DNA of 64,000 nucleotides from Brachypodium distachyon (Eukaryota; Streptophyta; Magnoliopsida; Poales; Poaceae): NCBI RefSeq assembly GCF_000005505.3, contig NC_016133.3, positions 6,076,001 to 6,140,000 of the forward strand, read 5' to 3'. Shown piece by piece: positions 47,756 to 58,553 of this stretch (position 1 is its first letter; each line of letters starts with the position of its first letter). The notes under the pieces were generated by a model. It saw only the letters and a program-made list of their open reading frames with translations, ran no database searches and was not told where the DNA came from. The position numbers and the translations under genes were made by a program.

Positions 47756-48967
47756 GATGATCTGACCTCAGCAGTACTTGGATGTTTGATAAAATGTCAG
47801 AAGTAGACCTGACAACTTTACCATCAGAGTAGCTAACATCAATAGCCGAGGAGTCTTTCCTGATAGTCTGCACGATACCTCTAGACCGACCTGATTTGAA
47901 TAATTTCCGTACTCTGTCAGCCATGGTGAATTGTCATCTCTAGAGTCCAGCTGTTGTAATGTGTAGTCGAAGGTAGAATCACAAACTGTTTGGAAAGGGC
48001 CTTGCATCCGAGCAGCCTCACAAAAGTTCACAGAAATTATGGCTAGGGAAGATTTCACATAACTTAAATCTTTCCCATTGCACCTGTGTAGGAATTCAAA
48101 TGCATTCCTAACAGGAACAGGGCCAGTTGGAATCTCACCAAGATTTCTACCAGTCCTCAGATGATCGTAGTTCTCCTTAAAAGGAAGAACTTGTGCTTCC
48201 ATTTGACATTCCCTTCTGAGAATGTCTGCGCTGTTAAGGGTGCAAAATGCTCCGTTGGGTCCACCTTCCCATCCTAGCAGATACAAGTCACCCAATAAAG
48301 GAAATCGGAAACTTGGAGTTCCACAACCACGACGACCCCTCCTCTCACCACCACTATTAGCTCTCACTGGGATGACATGCTCCGTGGCCTCCCCAAGAAG
48401 GAGAAACGGATGCTCAGCGGTAGGCTGATAGCGACTTGGTGGGGTGTCTGGAAGGAGTGGAACAGACGCATCTTCCAATCCAAGGCCCTTCCAGTTTTAG
48501 ATGTTGCCTTCCTCGTTTGGGAGGAAATTGAGAGCGGGGCGTTAGCTTCCTCCCTTGATCCGGGAGACTCTTAGCCCCTTGAGGGCTGTTTTCTTTTCTT
48601 TTTGCTTTCCCTCACCGGACCCGCTTGGTCTGATGATTTGTACAGTTTCTCTCCACTAATCGAATGACGGAAACGACCGTCTTTTCCTCAAAAAAATAAT
48701 AATAAAGGAAATCGGAGCACCCGCTGTTGGTACAGCAGATTAAGGTTGAAAGACCCCCGGCCTGGAGCGGTATAAATGACAGAATTGGCACCAAATAAAC
48801 TGGAAACATTGATGCGGTGTCCATTCCTGTAGCACCAGTATCGCATCTCTCCAATACCAGTCCTGTAATTTTCCAAGAATCCCAATTCATTCTCTGTTTC
48901 ATCAATGCAAACAAAAGCCTCATTCCCAATTTTTATCTGATCAATCGGTGAGCGGAAACCTTTAACC
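47712..48967 (-). pseudogene. Ribosome-inactivating-protein (RIP) domain, broken
   Basis: RIPs are rRNA N-glycosidases that remove one adenine from the large ribosomal RNA. In the frame read from about 48310 down to 47930 I see family landmarks in order: a tyrosine-containing strand before a G-W pair, a second tyrosine in an LPF...Y context, and a helix with the catalytic pattern E-A-A-R. Further upstream (48967-48717) lies the adjoining N-terminal part. The domain is not functional as it stands. A 391-bp LINE copy sits in the coding sequence (48310-48700), and the C-terminal strands continue only in another frame (47924-47712). The upstream DUF569 gene and candidate exons on the same strand suggest a former fusion. 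Strength of the family call is moderate because it rests on motif order only. Confidence 0.7.
48310..48700 (+). mobile_element. Truncated LINE insertion in the RIP domain, 16-bp target duplication
   Basis: The element is flanked by identical AATAAAGGAAATCGGA copies (48294-48309 and 48701-48716). It encodes LIATWWGVWKEWNRRIFQS, the LINE zinc-binding C-terminus, then a 3' UTR and an A-rich tail (AAAAAATAATAAT). It lies opposite in orientation to the gene it interrupts. Size, tail and target duplication together make a clear LINE retrotransposition event. Confidence 0.92.
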
Positions 48968-49235
48968 TGCAAAGAACCAACAGAAAAAGGGATTGATTAC
49001 CTTTTTTTTTTGACAAAATTTAGCAGCACTACTTTCATTTCTTAAGAAGATGAAAAATATACAAAGTATAAGTACAGGCCAAAACTGAAAAGAGCACGAC
49101 GGCAGAAGCTAGAAACTACGGACTATAAAGACTAAAACAGCTATAACTAGCAACAAACAGCTTCGGGTGGTCTAGTTGCAGATTACCAATATTTCAATGA
49201 AGACAAGACACATAAAATAAAGGCACATAATATAC

Positions 49236-49774
49236 CTTCTTCGAGAAAAACTGCTGAAATATTTTCTGACCATTACATGGAGAAACTGTTGTCTTATATC
49301 CAGATGAGCTGTGGCACTTAAACATTGGGTTCGAGATAGCTGCACACTAAAAAGAGTATGGAAATAATCAAACCAACTTTCTATCATAATTACACAAGGC
49401 AACCATATACTTTTGCAAATCGTACGACATACTTTCATTATGGGTGAAGTTGCATAGTTGATTCTACCCACATCAATTTCTTTCAATTGAGCAACGTCTC
49501 TGCAACAATTAAGCACGAATAGTCGTTACATGTCATATTTGGACGTGCATTATATGCAACTATTTGTTGTAAGAGAACAAGTACACATATGTAGATTGGT
49601 GCAACATTGGCCTTTTCACCTTTCACTACTAAAAAATGTGGAGTACATTGATTTAGTTATCTGCAAGATAACATGAAAAAACATACTCTGGATATTGAAG
49701 AGTTTTGTGATGATTTTGATTGGTGCCGAGCTCAACATGAAATTGGTGCCTGCAGTAGCACGCTACTTTACCTC
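49236..49774 (-). other. Candidate linker exons between DUF569 and RIP
   Basis: Segments 49687-49774, 49433-49499 and 49236-49339 are bounded on the minus strand by plausible splice sites: TTCCAG / GTATGT, TTGCAG / GTATGT and GTGCAG / GTATAT. All can be read without stops. No domain was recognised. They would join the DUF569 exons to the RIP pieces if the locus was one gene. This is an inference from splice signals and order. Confidence 0.35.
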
Positions 49775-49868
49775 CTGGAACAGATAAAAGTTGAGCTCAG
49801 TATTCCAATCCCATATAGTAGAACAAGATGGAATAAATAAAATGTGCAAAGAAGTTTATATTTCAAAA

Positions 49869-50566
49869 GAACTAGAGGAAAAAAGCATCAAATGGAAGAA
49901 ATGAATTATCTGAATCAATAACAGTAGTATGAAGCCTATAATTTCCATATGAAGGACTGTGAAACATGTGTACTTATATTTGTTTACAAGACTACAATAG
50001 TATCAGACAAAGTCCCAGTCAGAGTAGTAAAAGTTTCAGTATACAACAGTTTCAGTAAACTTCCGGACTGCGACAGCTTTAGGAAACTGTTTCTCAAGAA
50101 CAATCAGATTAAGTGATTAACATTCCACTGAAACAGGACCAAAAATATCATTTCCGTGCAGAAATAATAGAAGAACATTTAGATGAAATGTGCATAATAA
50201 AAGAACTAGAGGAAATAGCATCAAATGGAAGAAATGAATTATCCTCTGAATCAACAGTAGTAGTATGAAGCCTATAATTTCCATAAGAAGGACTGTGAAA
50301 CATCTGTACTTATAATTGTTTACAAGACTACTATGGTATGAGACAAAGTCCCAATCAGAGTAGTAAAAGTTTCAGTATACAACAGTTTCAGCATACAACA
50401 GTTTCAGTATACAAACAGTTTCAGTAAACTTCCAGACCACGACAGCTTCAAGAAACTGTTTCTCAACCACAATCAGATTAAGTGATTAACATTCCACTGA
50501 AAAAAGACCAAAAATATCATTTGCGTTCAGAAATAATAGAATAACATTTAGATGAAATGTGCATAG
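49869..50566. repeat. Tandem duplication, unit about 335 bp
   Basis: GAACTAGAGGAAA...GCATCAAATGG through GATGAAATGTGCATA occurs at 49869-50195 and again at 50203-50566. The second unit carries an extra small repeat of CAGTTTCAGTATACAA. It lies in the probable intron downstream of the DUF569 exons. Confidence 0.92.
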
Positions 50567-50658
50567 CAATTCAAGACCAGTATCATGTATCTCTTGCGAC
50601 GGGAGATCAGTTGGGGACATGTAGAGCGTCTCACCTGGCGTAATGGTGTCTATGAGGA

Positions 50659-51745
50659 CTATGTAGAGAGTGTTTCGGTGCCGTGAGGCAGGTTGGCGAT
50701 CATCGGGGTGAGCCGCGCGTAGCGGCCAGCTCGAACGGACATGATGAACTCGACGATGTCCAGACGGAGGATCAGCTGGTACATCAGGCGGTAGCTGGAG
50801 TTGCCGTCCTCGTTGAACGTCCCGTCAGCGTTGGCCCGCTTGAACCATATCACCCGCAGCGGCGGCGGCTCGCGCCCGAACAGGAAACACACGAACTGGG
50901 GACTGGAAAGGTGTTCCTGCATTTGAGTTACAAAGAACCATGATGAGGCTCCGAATTCGATCTCGAGAAGAAGCAAATGCGATCAGGAAAAGTCCCTAAA
51001 GCTACGCAAATGCACCCAGATGCACCCAGGAGGTCAGGAAACAGAGGCTGCACCCAGGAAGCGCAAAATTCGGCAACAACAGAAGGAAGAATTGCTCCCG
51101 GGAGAATGAAATTAACACGATTCGCAGTCCGAGACATTAAAATCCTATTCAGATTAACGACGACCAAAAACCCAATTAGCACAATCGGTAGGGTCCGCCC
51201 AGAGCAATTCGAGGTCGAGGAAGCGGGCATGGAGAACTCACATTGAGCGGAGCTAGAACCCCAGGATACACCTGACTGGGCGGGATGGGCTCCACAACCC
51301 ATATCATCATCGTGCTCATGTTTTCGAAGTTGTCGACGGTGACGCCGCTGTTCCAGTTGAAGCGTCGTCTCCCGTTATGGTGGAGGAGGCGGGCGCTGAC
51401 GTGACGGAGTAGGACGAAGCTCCCGGGCCTGATGACCTGCCACATGATCTCACCCGCCTCCGGTTCGTCGAACTCGCGCTGCTCAAAGCGGAAGCCGCGC
51501 TGGCCCCACGGCGCCCGCTCGTTGGTGGCGGCGGCGGCGAGGTAGCGGCCGAAGGCGACGCTGTGTGGTAGCAGCAGGTAGTCGTTGGCGTGATCGCCCT
51601 GGCGTAGGTGCACCGTCCACGCGGAGTTCACTGACGCCCGGTCCGGGTCGAGGCAGACATCGATCCCGTCGGCGGCGGCGTGGAGGTACGTGCCGAGCTC
51701 GAGGCTGCGCAGCCGCACGTGATGCCCGTCGAGGAACTGGTCCAT
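50659..51745 (-). CDS. DUF569 domain protein
   Basis: Exons 51272-51745 and 50659-50916 give 244 codons (243 aa) with GT-AG junctions. The N-terminus (MDQFLDGHHVRLRS...YLHAAADG) and the segments LLLPHSVAFGRYLAAA, MWQVIRPGSFVLLRH and MMIWVVEPIP are the DUF569 pattern. The second exon holds VIWFKRANADGTFNEDG and VRAGRYARLTPM. DUF569 proteins are assigned a fascin-like beta-trefoil fold; their role in plants is not established. In relatives the last strand continues beyond the ETL motif. Here a CT-repeat near 50663-50672 puts the continuation in another frame, and a donor-like GTGAGA follows at about 50633. The stop at 50659-50661 may therefore be a recent truncation. A small peptide would still cover nearly all of the domain. 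Confidence 0.82.
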
Positions 51746-52370
51746 CGGTCGCCGATTGCTTCTGCAGAGAAGAGCAGAGATGGGGGTTTGGGGATGGGTT
51801 CCTCTTCGGGCTCCGGCGAGAGGAAGAAGAAGACAGGCTGTTGCCTGTTGGTTGAGAGTTGAGACGGTTACGTTCGGGCGCCAAGGCGGGGTGTTTCAAG
51901 GTTGCCGTGCGGGCTTTTGGCAGCAAAGAGTAGACTCGCGGGCCGAGGAAACGGATAACAGGGCCCATTATGCCCTTTGCAGCGTGCCGATCAGCAGAAA
52001 AAAGAGCCAGTTGCCTCGTCGTCGCTCTTAGAACTCCTTCGATCCAGCTTCGAGGGGCCACTCCAGCATCTCTGGCGGAGCAGAGAAGGTTCGGTGCTAC
52101 TTTTTGGCTGGGCCGGAAGCCAGTTCTTCCTGGGCCGCAAGCCCATTTTCCTTTTATTTCCCCTGGTCGTCTTCCACAATCTACCCAATCGATTCCTCTC
52201 TCACCCAAATTCCTCCCCGTCGACTGCCCTCAGTGCGGCACCCTCTACCGTCCTCTGCCGGCAAAGAACCCGTACAGGCGGACACCTTTTTCCCGCCGCG
52301 GCTTCTCAGGAACGGCCTCGCCTGGGAACGACATAGTGAGTTCGGAATGCTGAGTAAAGCTAGCACCTAT
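51746..52370. other. Upstream region of the DUF569 gene
   Basis: GC-rich sequence with many overlapping frames on both strands, the longest on plus at 52104-52664. None shows a domain, so I treat them as composition effects. The promoter of the DUF569 gene should lie here on the minus strand. Confidence 0.35.
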
Positions 52371-53700
52371 CGATTGATTCGCTGTGGGAGGAGGGAACAG
52401 GACGGAAGAGGAGGGGAGGGAGTCGCTGGGAGGAGGATAGCGACAGGCAGGGGCGTTGTGCCTCCGCCGCCGAGCTCGATGCACGCGTGTGTGCTCGGGC
52501 AACCTGGGGTGGCTGCTAACACGGGCGCAGATCAGGCTGGGGATGAGGCCGGATCTGAGGCCGGGGAAAATTATGTAGGAAGACGGAGCTGTGGGCTGTG
52601 GCCGGAGAAGAGAATGGAGGCGCCGGCGGCTGGGAAGACCCTCCCGGCTCCCGCTGTCTCGTAGGTTACTGGGACGGGAGTTGGTCGAGATATGTGCTCG
52701 CGATAAACATGGACGAGGGAGGAAGAAACAGAATAGGCGAAACGTTTTCACTTGGCGGTGCCACATTACGTAAATAGAAGCTGATCAATGATTTGCTGAT
52801 CCACGAATCTTCTGTATACTCATGTATCCTCGAGGCTTAATTTCTCTAAACATGCGTCATACATCATATAATTAATTTGTTCACATTTATTTAATGAAAA
52901 ACTCATATTTTTGCACATGCATGTATGTTACATCCATCAAGTTATTTCCACTAAGTGAAAAATGTACAATTTTATTACTCCCTCTGTTCAACAAAAGATG
53001 TTTCGAGTTTTTCAAAATTTGGATGTATCTAAACATGACTTAGTGTATATATGCATTCAATTTTGGTCAAAATTAAGACATCCTTTGTTGGGCGGAGTGA
53101 GTATATGTTTTTAATTTTGAATATTCTTTATGTTAACTAAAATTTTTCGCAACAACGTGCGGGACATCATCTAGTTCTCACAACTGGTGCTTCAGGTTTT
53201 GTACAACAGATTTGTTTAGCTTCTTACATCTAGCTTTTTGGAGTTGAGATGTTCGGTGTTGCTTCACGGTGGAGTTTTGAGCAGCCGGAAGTACACGACC
53301 TAAAATAACTATGTCAGTGTCAATACTTGATTCTCCGTGTAGTATCCCTACTTTTTTTTGCCAAGCGGTAAAGTAATAATAATACCTAAAGATGCATGAA
53401 AACCAGTATTATTATAATGTACCTCAATAAATATAAACCCTAGAATAAACTTCTAGACTTCATTTTAACTTGTAAAATTCTTCCCCGACCAACGCTGCCA
53501 AAGTAATTGCGGGGGGCTTAATTTTTTTTTTGTTTGTCATATGAGAATCGGAGCATAGTTTAGCATCCGGATCGAATTGCCTCCCCAGCGCTGGAAGAGG
53601 AACTGCTTAACCGAACTCTTCATTTTGTGTTATTTATCTTTCTGATGTTAAGCACCCAAATAATCGCTTTTAGCATTGGAAATGCTCTAAGAGCATCATC
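52370..53700. other. No gene seen; transposon ends present
   Basis: Besides the Stowaway element at 52978 there is a CAACAACGTGCGGGACATCATC word near 53150. It is typical of the ends of common small grass transposons, but no partner end was located. Confidence 0.3.
52978..53101. mobile_element. Diverged Stowaway-type MITE
   Basis: It has ends CTCCCTCTGTTCAACAAAAG and CTTTGTTGGGCGGAGTGAG, TA-flanked, with GGATGTATCTAAACATG inside. Confidence 0.8.
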
Positions 53701-53764
53701 AATACGGCGCTTAAACACCGACACCAAGATCTCGGACAAAATACAGTAGTCGCTTGCAATCCCA

Positions 53765-54155
53765 GGTTATTTTTATGTTGTTTCTGGTTATTGGCAAATA
53801 CTGGACAGCAAAAAAATAATAGCAAAATAAATGTAAAGATAGTTGTTCCTTATGATTAAAATAGGCCCAGGGCTCATGATTCACTTGACTACTCTCTCTC
53901 TCAAAAATTTTATGGCATGAATATAGCATAAATGATACTCACTCCGTACCATAATTTTTCTCGAAATATTACATGTATCTAAACGCTTTTTAGTAATAGA
54001 TACATCCATTTTTGAACAAATTTGAGACAAGAATTATGGAAGGTGGGAGTAGTTATTACTAAGCAAAACATAGATCTAATTGATAATATTCATATGGGCA
54101 TCACGTTCATAAATAGAGTGCTATTAACATATCCCTAATACTCCCTGGATGTTGC
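53765..54155. repeat. Dispersed direct repeat, left copy (carries a MITE)
   Basis: TATGATTAAAATAGG, GGCATGAATATAGCATAAA, ATAAATAGAGTGCTATTAAC and CCTGGATGT occur in order here and again at 55625-55883, about 1.8 kb away. Only this copy contains the Stowaway element 53938-54049. The pair may be a segmental duplication or the ends of one large element. Confidence 0.75.
53938..54049. mobile_element. Stowaway-type MITE inside a repeat copy
   Basis: It has ends CTCACTCCGTACCATAATTT and GAATTATGGAAGGTGGGAG, plus internal ACATGTATCTAAACGCTTTT. About 112 bp. It is absent from the matching place in the copy at 55625-55883. Confidence 0.85.
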
Positions 54156-54732
54156 TTGATGGCGTCAAACTGAGTTTGCACCAATTGTTACTCTAAGCGC
54201 AGTGTGATGTAGCAAGCTGAAGTTTTCCCCACAAAGGTAACGCTTGGGGAGACGTGTGAATTGTAATTATCTTGTTCCAACTTCCAGTCAAGCGACCTAC
54301 AAAACAAAGATTCTTGTTTTGTGCCCCAACAAGATATCACAATGGCTGTCACAATGATAATAGGCAATTTAAATAAACTAAATATGATTCTAAAATATAA
54401 ATATGCAATGCTTATGGTTGAACTAATGCTTTAGTGAAAGGATAACTAATTATACTACTAAATATGCAAGAAATAACTGTAAACGGATTTTTAATTTGGC
54501 AACATATCCTGTGCATCCGCGGCTTCTTTGTATCCGCGTATCCGTTGCTCCCTCAGCCATAGGATCCAGATCGCACGTATTGTTTCGTAATCAGAACTAT
54601 TTTGCACTTATACACCTCCTAAACATGACCAGGTATCTGTTTGTGCGGGCTGGTCCTAACGACAAGTGCTTTCTCCTGTCCGAGGAGTTTGCACATGCCG
54701 CCGTCCGTCAGGATCTCCCCGCCTCGCTCATG

Positions 54733-54796
54733 GAGTCCGTAGCCTGGAGCCACACCGTATTTTAGAGTCCGTAGCCTGGAGCCGCACCGTATTTTA
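54733..54796. repeat. Tandem duplication, 32-bp unit
   Basis: GAGTCCGTAGCCTGGAGCC and the following ACACCGTATTTTA occur twice in a row with one base difference. Confidence 0.95.
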
Positions 54797-54799
54797 GCG

Positions 54800-55190
54800 C
54801 CAGCCTCACAGTCGACTCGGCGCAGTGCGGCACCCATAGACCCACTTGTCCTTGAGAACGGCTTCAGAGATCTGCACAGGAGGCGGCGCCGTGACCTACA
54901 GCTGCAGCGCCGCGGCACGTTGACCTGCAATTGCGGAGGCAGGGGCTAGTTCCAGCGGTGGATCCGTGGATGCGACCCGCGCAGTGGCGGATGCGGCTGC
55001 ATCGATCTGTGACGGCGTCCGTGCTGTGAGCTCAATCGCAGGCGCCGGCTCGGCGACCTGCGGTGGAAGTGGCGAGCTCCATCAGCGGCAGCGGATGCGT
55101 AGATGCGTCAAATTCTATGGTGTCGCGACCGGCAACGGTGGCGCATAGAAAAGCAGCAGCGGAAACGGCGACGGGGCTTCGACTTGCAGG
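54800..55190. other. GC-rich stretch, no gene recognised
   Basis: Short frames on both strands (plus 54966-55148, minus 54619-54930) have no domain. Confidence 0.3.
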
Positions 55191-55197
55191 TGGCCAG

Positions 55198-55441
55198 CCC
55201 TTTCCATCAGACCGTTCTTTTGGTTGCGTTGGCTAGCGCATGAAGCTCTTCATTGTATCAGAGCCAAGAGGTCTCGAGTTTGAGACCTGGTTGCCGCAAT
55301 AAAATTGCGACGCACTTTCGATCCACATTTAGGCCTGCGGGAGCCAGACGTGAGGAGGAGTGTTGAAGTATAAGTGGATTGCCTAACCCTTTCCATTAGA
55401 TCAGTCTTTTGGTTGCGTTGGCTAGCGCATGAAGCTCTTCA
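55198..55441 (+). mobile_element. Very small TRIM/SMART-like LTR element
   Basis: An 81-bp LTR at 55361-55441 starts TGTTGAAG and ends CTCTTCA. Its right part matches 55198-55252 almost exactly (TTTTGGTTGCGTTGGCTAGC then GCATGAAGCTCTTCA). Right after the left copy comes TTGTATCAGAGCC, close to the initiator-methionine-tRNA primer site TGGTATCAGAGCC. A purine tract (GAGGAGGAG) stands just before the right LTR. The internal region is only about 108 bp. The left LTR has lost its 5' third. Confidence 0.75.
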
Positions 55442-55624
55442 CACCAAGAAAGGTTCAAGGGGGTTATTGCAAAGTAATGTTAACTTAAGTGCCCACGCGG
55501 GCGTCTATGTACAAATTAGCCATTGCATCATTTCTGGACGTGAAATTCTGATCGGAGGGGTGACAATCGATGGATGCATGGATACAAATTGTTGCGGGAT
55601 GCACATGATATGTTGCCTTTTAAT

Positions 55625-55883
55625 TTAGGTTTTCGGGTACTAGTAAAATCTGGATAGCAAGGTAATAATAGCAAAACAAAGGTAAATATAGTGTTTTTGT
55701 ATGATTAAAATAGGACTTCGTCTCATGGGTTCACTTGTCTACTCTATCACAATTTTGGTGGCATGAATATAGCATAAAGGAGAGTTAAATTTAGCAAATC
55801 GGAGATCTATTTGATGATATTTATATTGGCATCATGCTTCATAAATAGAGTGCTATTAACATCTCCTAACACTTCCTTGGATG
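55625..55883. repeat. Dispersed direct repeat, right copy (no MITE)
   Basis: Counterpart of 53765-54155. The place where the left copy has a Stowaway element reads straight through here. Confidence 0.75.
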
Positions 55884-56039
55884 TAGAGAACATACCGATC
55901 TATTCCAAGTTTAAGACAAGCAAAGTATTGCATAAAGTATTTTGCAACATGATGGTGAAAATCAGTTCTACCTCGCACATGACTATCATAAGGGTCACTG
56001 ACAGATGAGCCACTTCAACTCTTTTTATCCTATGATTGT

Positions 56040-56440
56040 TTGCTCTGTCAGGGAATTCAGAGGGAGTTCAGAGATCACCTTTCAATGCCCTTTCTCACTG
56101 GCATGCTGGAGATATATTTGTCCTATGTTTGCACCACACCCGAATGTTCATCAAAATATTCAAGGTCTGAAGCAGCAGCTTATGGTACCATTTCATATGG
56201 AAATCACTACATTGGTGTGTTCGAGTATCCGGAAGGTGAGAAATGACCGTATTTTTAATAACATCAGGCCTTCCCTTTATAGATGCAGGCAAATCTTCAA
56301 AGGTGAGCTTAATCTTGTTTTTCATAGGGCAAGAAGAAAGAAATATAACCAGTTTGCTAACTGGATAGCTAGCTTTAGAGAGACTGCCCTGATAATTCAT
56401 CATTATCAGCTTGTACATATTATATTTTATTAATATATTT
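56040..56440 (+). mobile_element. Truncated LINE, zinc-binding C-terminus
   Basis: The reading frame carries FQCPFSLACWRYICPMF, VRNDRIFNNIRPSLYRC and KGELNLVFHRARRKKYNQF, followed by a NWIASFR motif and a stop. This is the reverse-transcriptase zinc-binding end of grass LINEs. The 5' part is missing, and the 3' end is AT-rich. Confidence 0.82.
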
Positions 56441-56449
56441 GTAGTAGAT

Positions 56450-57613
56450 CATTGATCTACTGTTTTCCTAAATAAAATCTTTTTATCCCTAGAAGAGTAA
56501 GCAAGAAAGATTTGATAGTGGATCAGGAATCTATTGTCACTAGACCATCCCCAACTATCTGCTTAACTCTAACCAAAACACACATCTCCTCCATAGATTC
56601 AGAAACAAGTACTATTAATTAATACAAGTGAACAAGAAGAGGAGGATGCATGGATTAATAAACACATCACACACAAACTGAACATTGCAACTCACAACTT
56701 TAATCCTTAACGAAAGATCCACGAACAAAGATAACAAGGGTGATCATAATCATGTTCAGCAGCTCATATGATTCTACTACAATGATAGCACAAGAGAGAG
56801 ATAGAGCAAGCCACTTCCATTGACCCCAGGTCCAGAGAAGACTTGTCAAGAGTTCTCAGAGACAAATATCCTCATGTAGGATGATCGGGAGGGAGGCCCT
56901 TCGATGGGGACAAAAGCGATCTAAGGCGAAGCTTGGCGAGACAAGAGTTTACCCAATTTTGGCTACCCCTTCTCTTGGAGGTAGACCTACTACGTCCTGC
57001 TATAATTGTAGTATTGTGGAATTTCAATTATAAGAGATTGTCTGCCCTGTCAAGGGCACTTTTTTTTGGGGTGTTCACATACAACGTGGTCTCTGCCATC
57101 CGCAATCTATTAGGAGTTTCTTCCTTTACAAGATATCTATGGGTTGTCCTTCCTTTAGAAGATATCTACCAAACCGACTTAGGCGGAGGGGGGGGGGGGG
57201 CTTGTACACTAAGTCGTCCTAAGATTGTCCGGCTGGTATATCCTCCACATTAGCCCCTGAGTACAGCTTGGATAGGAGGCCGATTGATCTTTGAATGCTT
57301 GCCCCAGTGTCTTCATTAGGTCCGTCTCTTTTTTGTGAGGTCGAGCCCCCCTGTTTTCCTGGTTGCGTCCGACCTTCAGGCTATGGACGGCTCCTTCAGT
57401 ATCCGAGTTTCTTCTGCCTTTGTTTCCAAAGGGTATTTCTTGTAGAAAAGAGGGAAATATCTCAAGAAAGGCATATTCATATTTAAAGGAAAGATTTCCC
57501 TTGAAACTTTTCCTTTGCTGCACAGAACTCCGTACGCATCACTCTATTTCGCTCCCTTGACACCTCTCATGTCAAAAGGTTCTATCGCCGAGTGGTGATG
57601 ACCTATCACCAGG
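56450..57613. other. Probable LTR-type retroelement sequence, unclassified
   Basis: Non-coding, with a G13 run (57188-57200). The composition and the nested solo LTR downstream suggest an older element here, but no LTR pair or coding domain was found. Confidence 0.3.
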
Positions 57614-58548
57614 TGTCGTACCAGTGGCACCCGGGGTACCACCGCTGCACGACGCGTGGGTCGCATCGCTGAGTTCCCGAGAGGATCTCACCCCGGACGG
57701 CAACGTATAGGCTGCCTGGCAAGCTACCATCCCGGAAGGGCTAGCGGGGCTTCGGGGAATATTCCCGCCTGGGCACCTCCCCGGAAGGCACTTGCCGGGA
57801 GGAGGTGTTCCCGGGCGCAGGTTCTCACCGAAAGGCGGGGCCGAGCGAGCAGAGCAGCGACGCCACGTGGGCGCGTGACAGGCGCCCAGTGTGCAGTTTC
57901 GCCAGGGCAAGGAGTGAAGCGCACGGCGCATTTAATGAGCCGACAGGAGGGGCGTTATCCGTCTAGTCGGACGAACAGTGGCTGTCCAGTCCTATTATTT
58001 AGGCCTTAGACCTCTAACCGCGGGGTTGGCGCTCATGCATGCATGCCTGCGCACCGAGGAGGAGCTGCCCAAGCTCCTTGCTTGACACTTGTAGACCATG
58101 CACCGTGGCACCTGTGGTATCCCCTTGGCTATAAAAAGAGGACCCCCGCCAACGGTCAAAGGGTTCATTTTTTGGTTGGATTTTTCTTGGTTAGTTCGGT
58201 TCAATTCGCTCGTTGGTTCGTTTGGAGAGCTAACTCATAGTACAACACTAGCAGTAGCCCGAAGTAGGAAAGAACACTTAGCCAAAAAGAAACCACCCGG
58301 GGGCTTCCCCCGGCAACCTATAAACAGCCGATTTCACAGTAATAGAAGCTCAGACAAGCAGGACGTAGGGTTTTACACCGCAAGGTGGCCCGAACCTAGG
58401 TAAAAAAGCGTGTGCATGCGTTCTTGATGCGTTCTTACGCTTCGCATTGGCCCCGCCGGCGATCACCGGAGCTATCCCTGTAGCCCACTGCCGAACCTAA
58501 AAAGGGGGTGCCCGCGCATCCCCGGAGTCGGAGCCCCGTGCGACGACA
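57614..58548. mobile_element. Solo LTR, gypsy-like, CCAGG target duplication
   Basis: The 935-bp segment has ends TGTCG and CGACA. Identical CCAGG copies lie outside both ends (57609-57613 and 58549-58553). A TATA box (CTATAAAAAGAG, about 58130) lies in the second half, as in plant LTRs. No primer site, polypurine tract or coding domain remains, so the internal part was removed by LTR-LTR recombination. Family not assigned. Confidence 0.92.
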
Positions 58549-58553
58549 CCAGG

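Noticed and set aside
47768..48478. 236-codon minus frame as one gene
   Set aside because: Its first quarter is antisense LINE sequence. Only the later part is RIP-like, so it is an insertion artefact.
52104..52664. 186-codon plus frame
   Set aside because: GC-rich stretch with overlapping frames on both strands and no domain or splice context.
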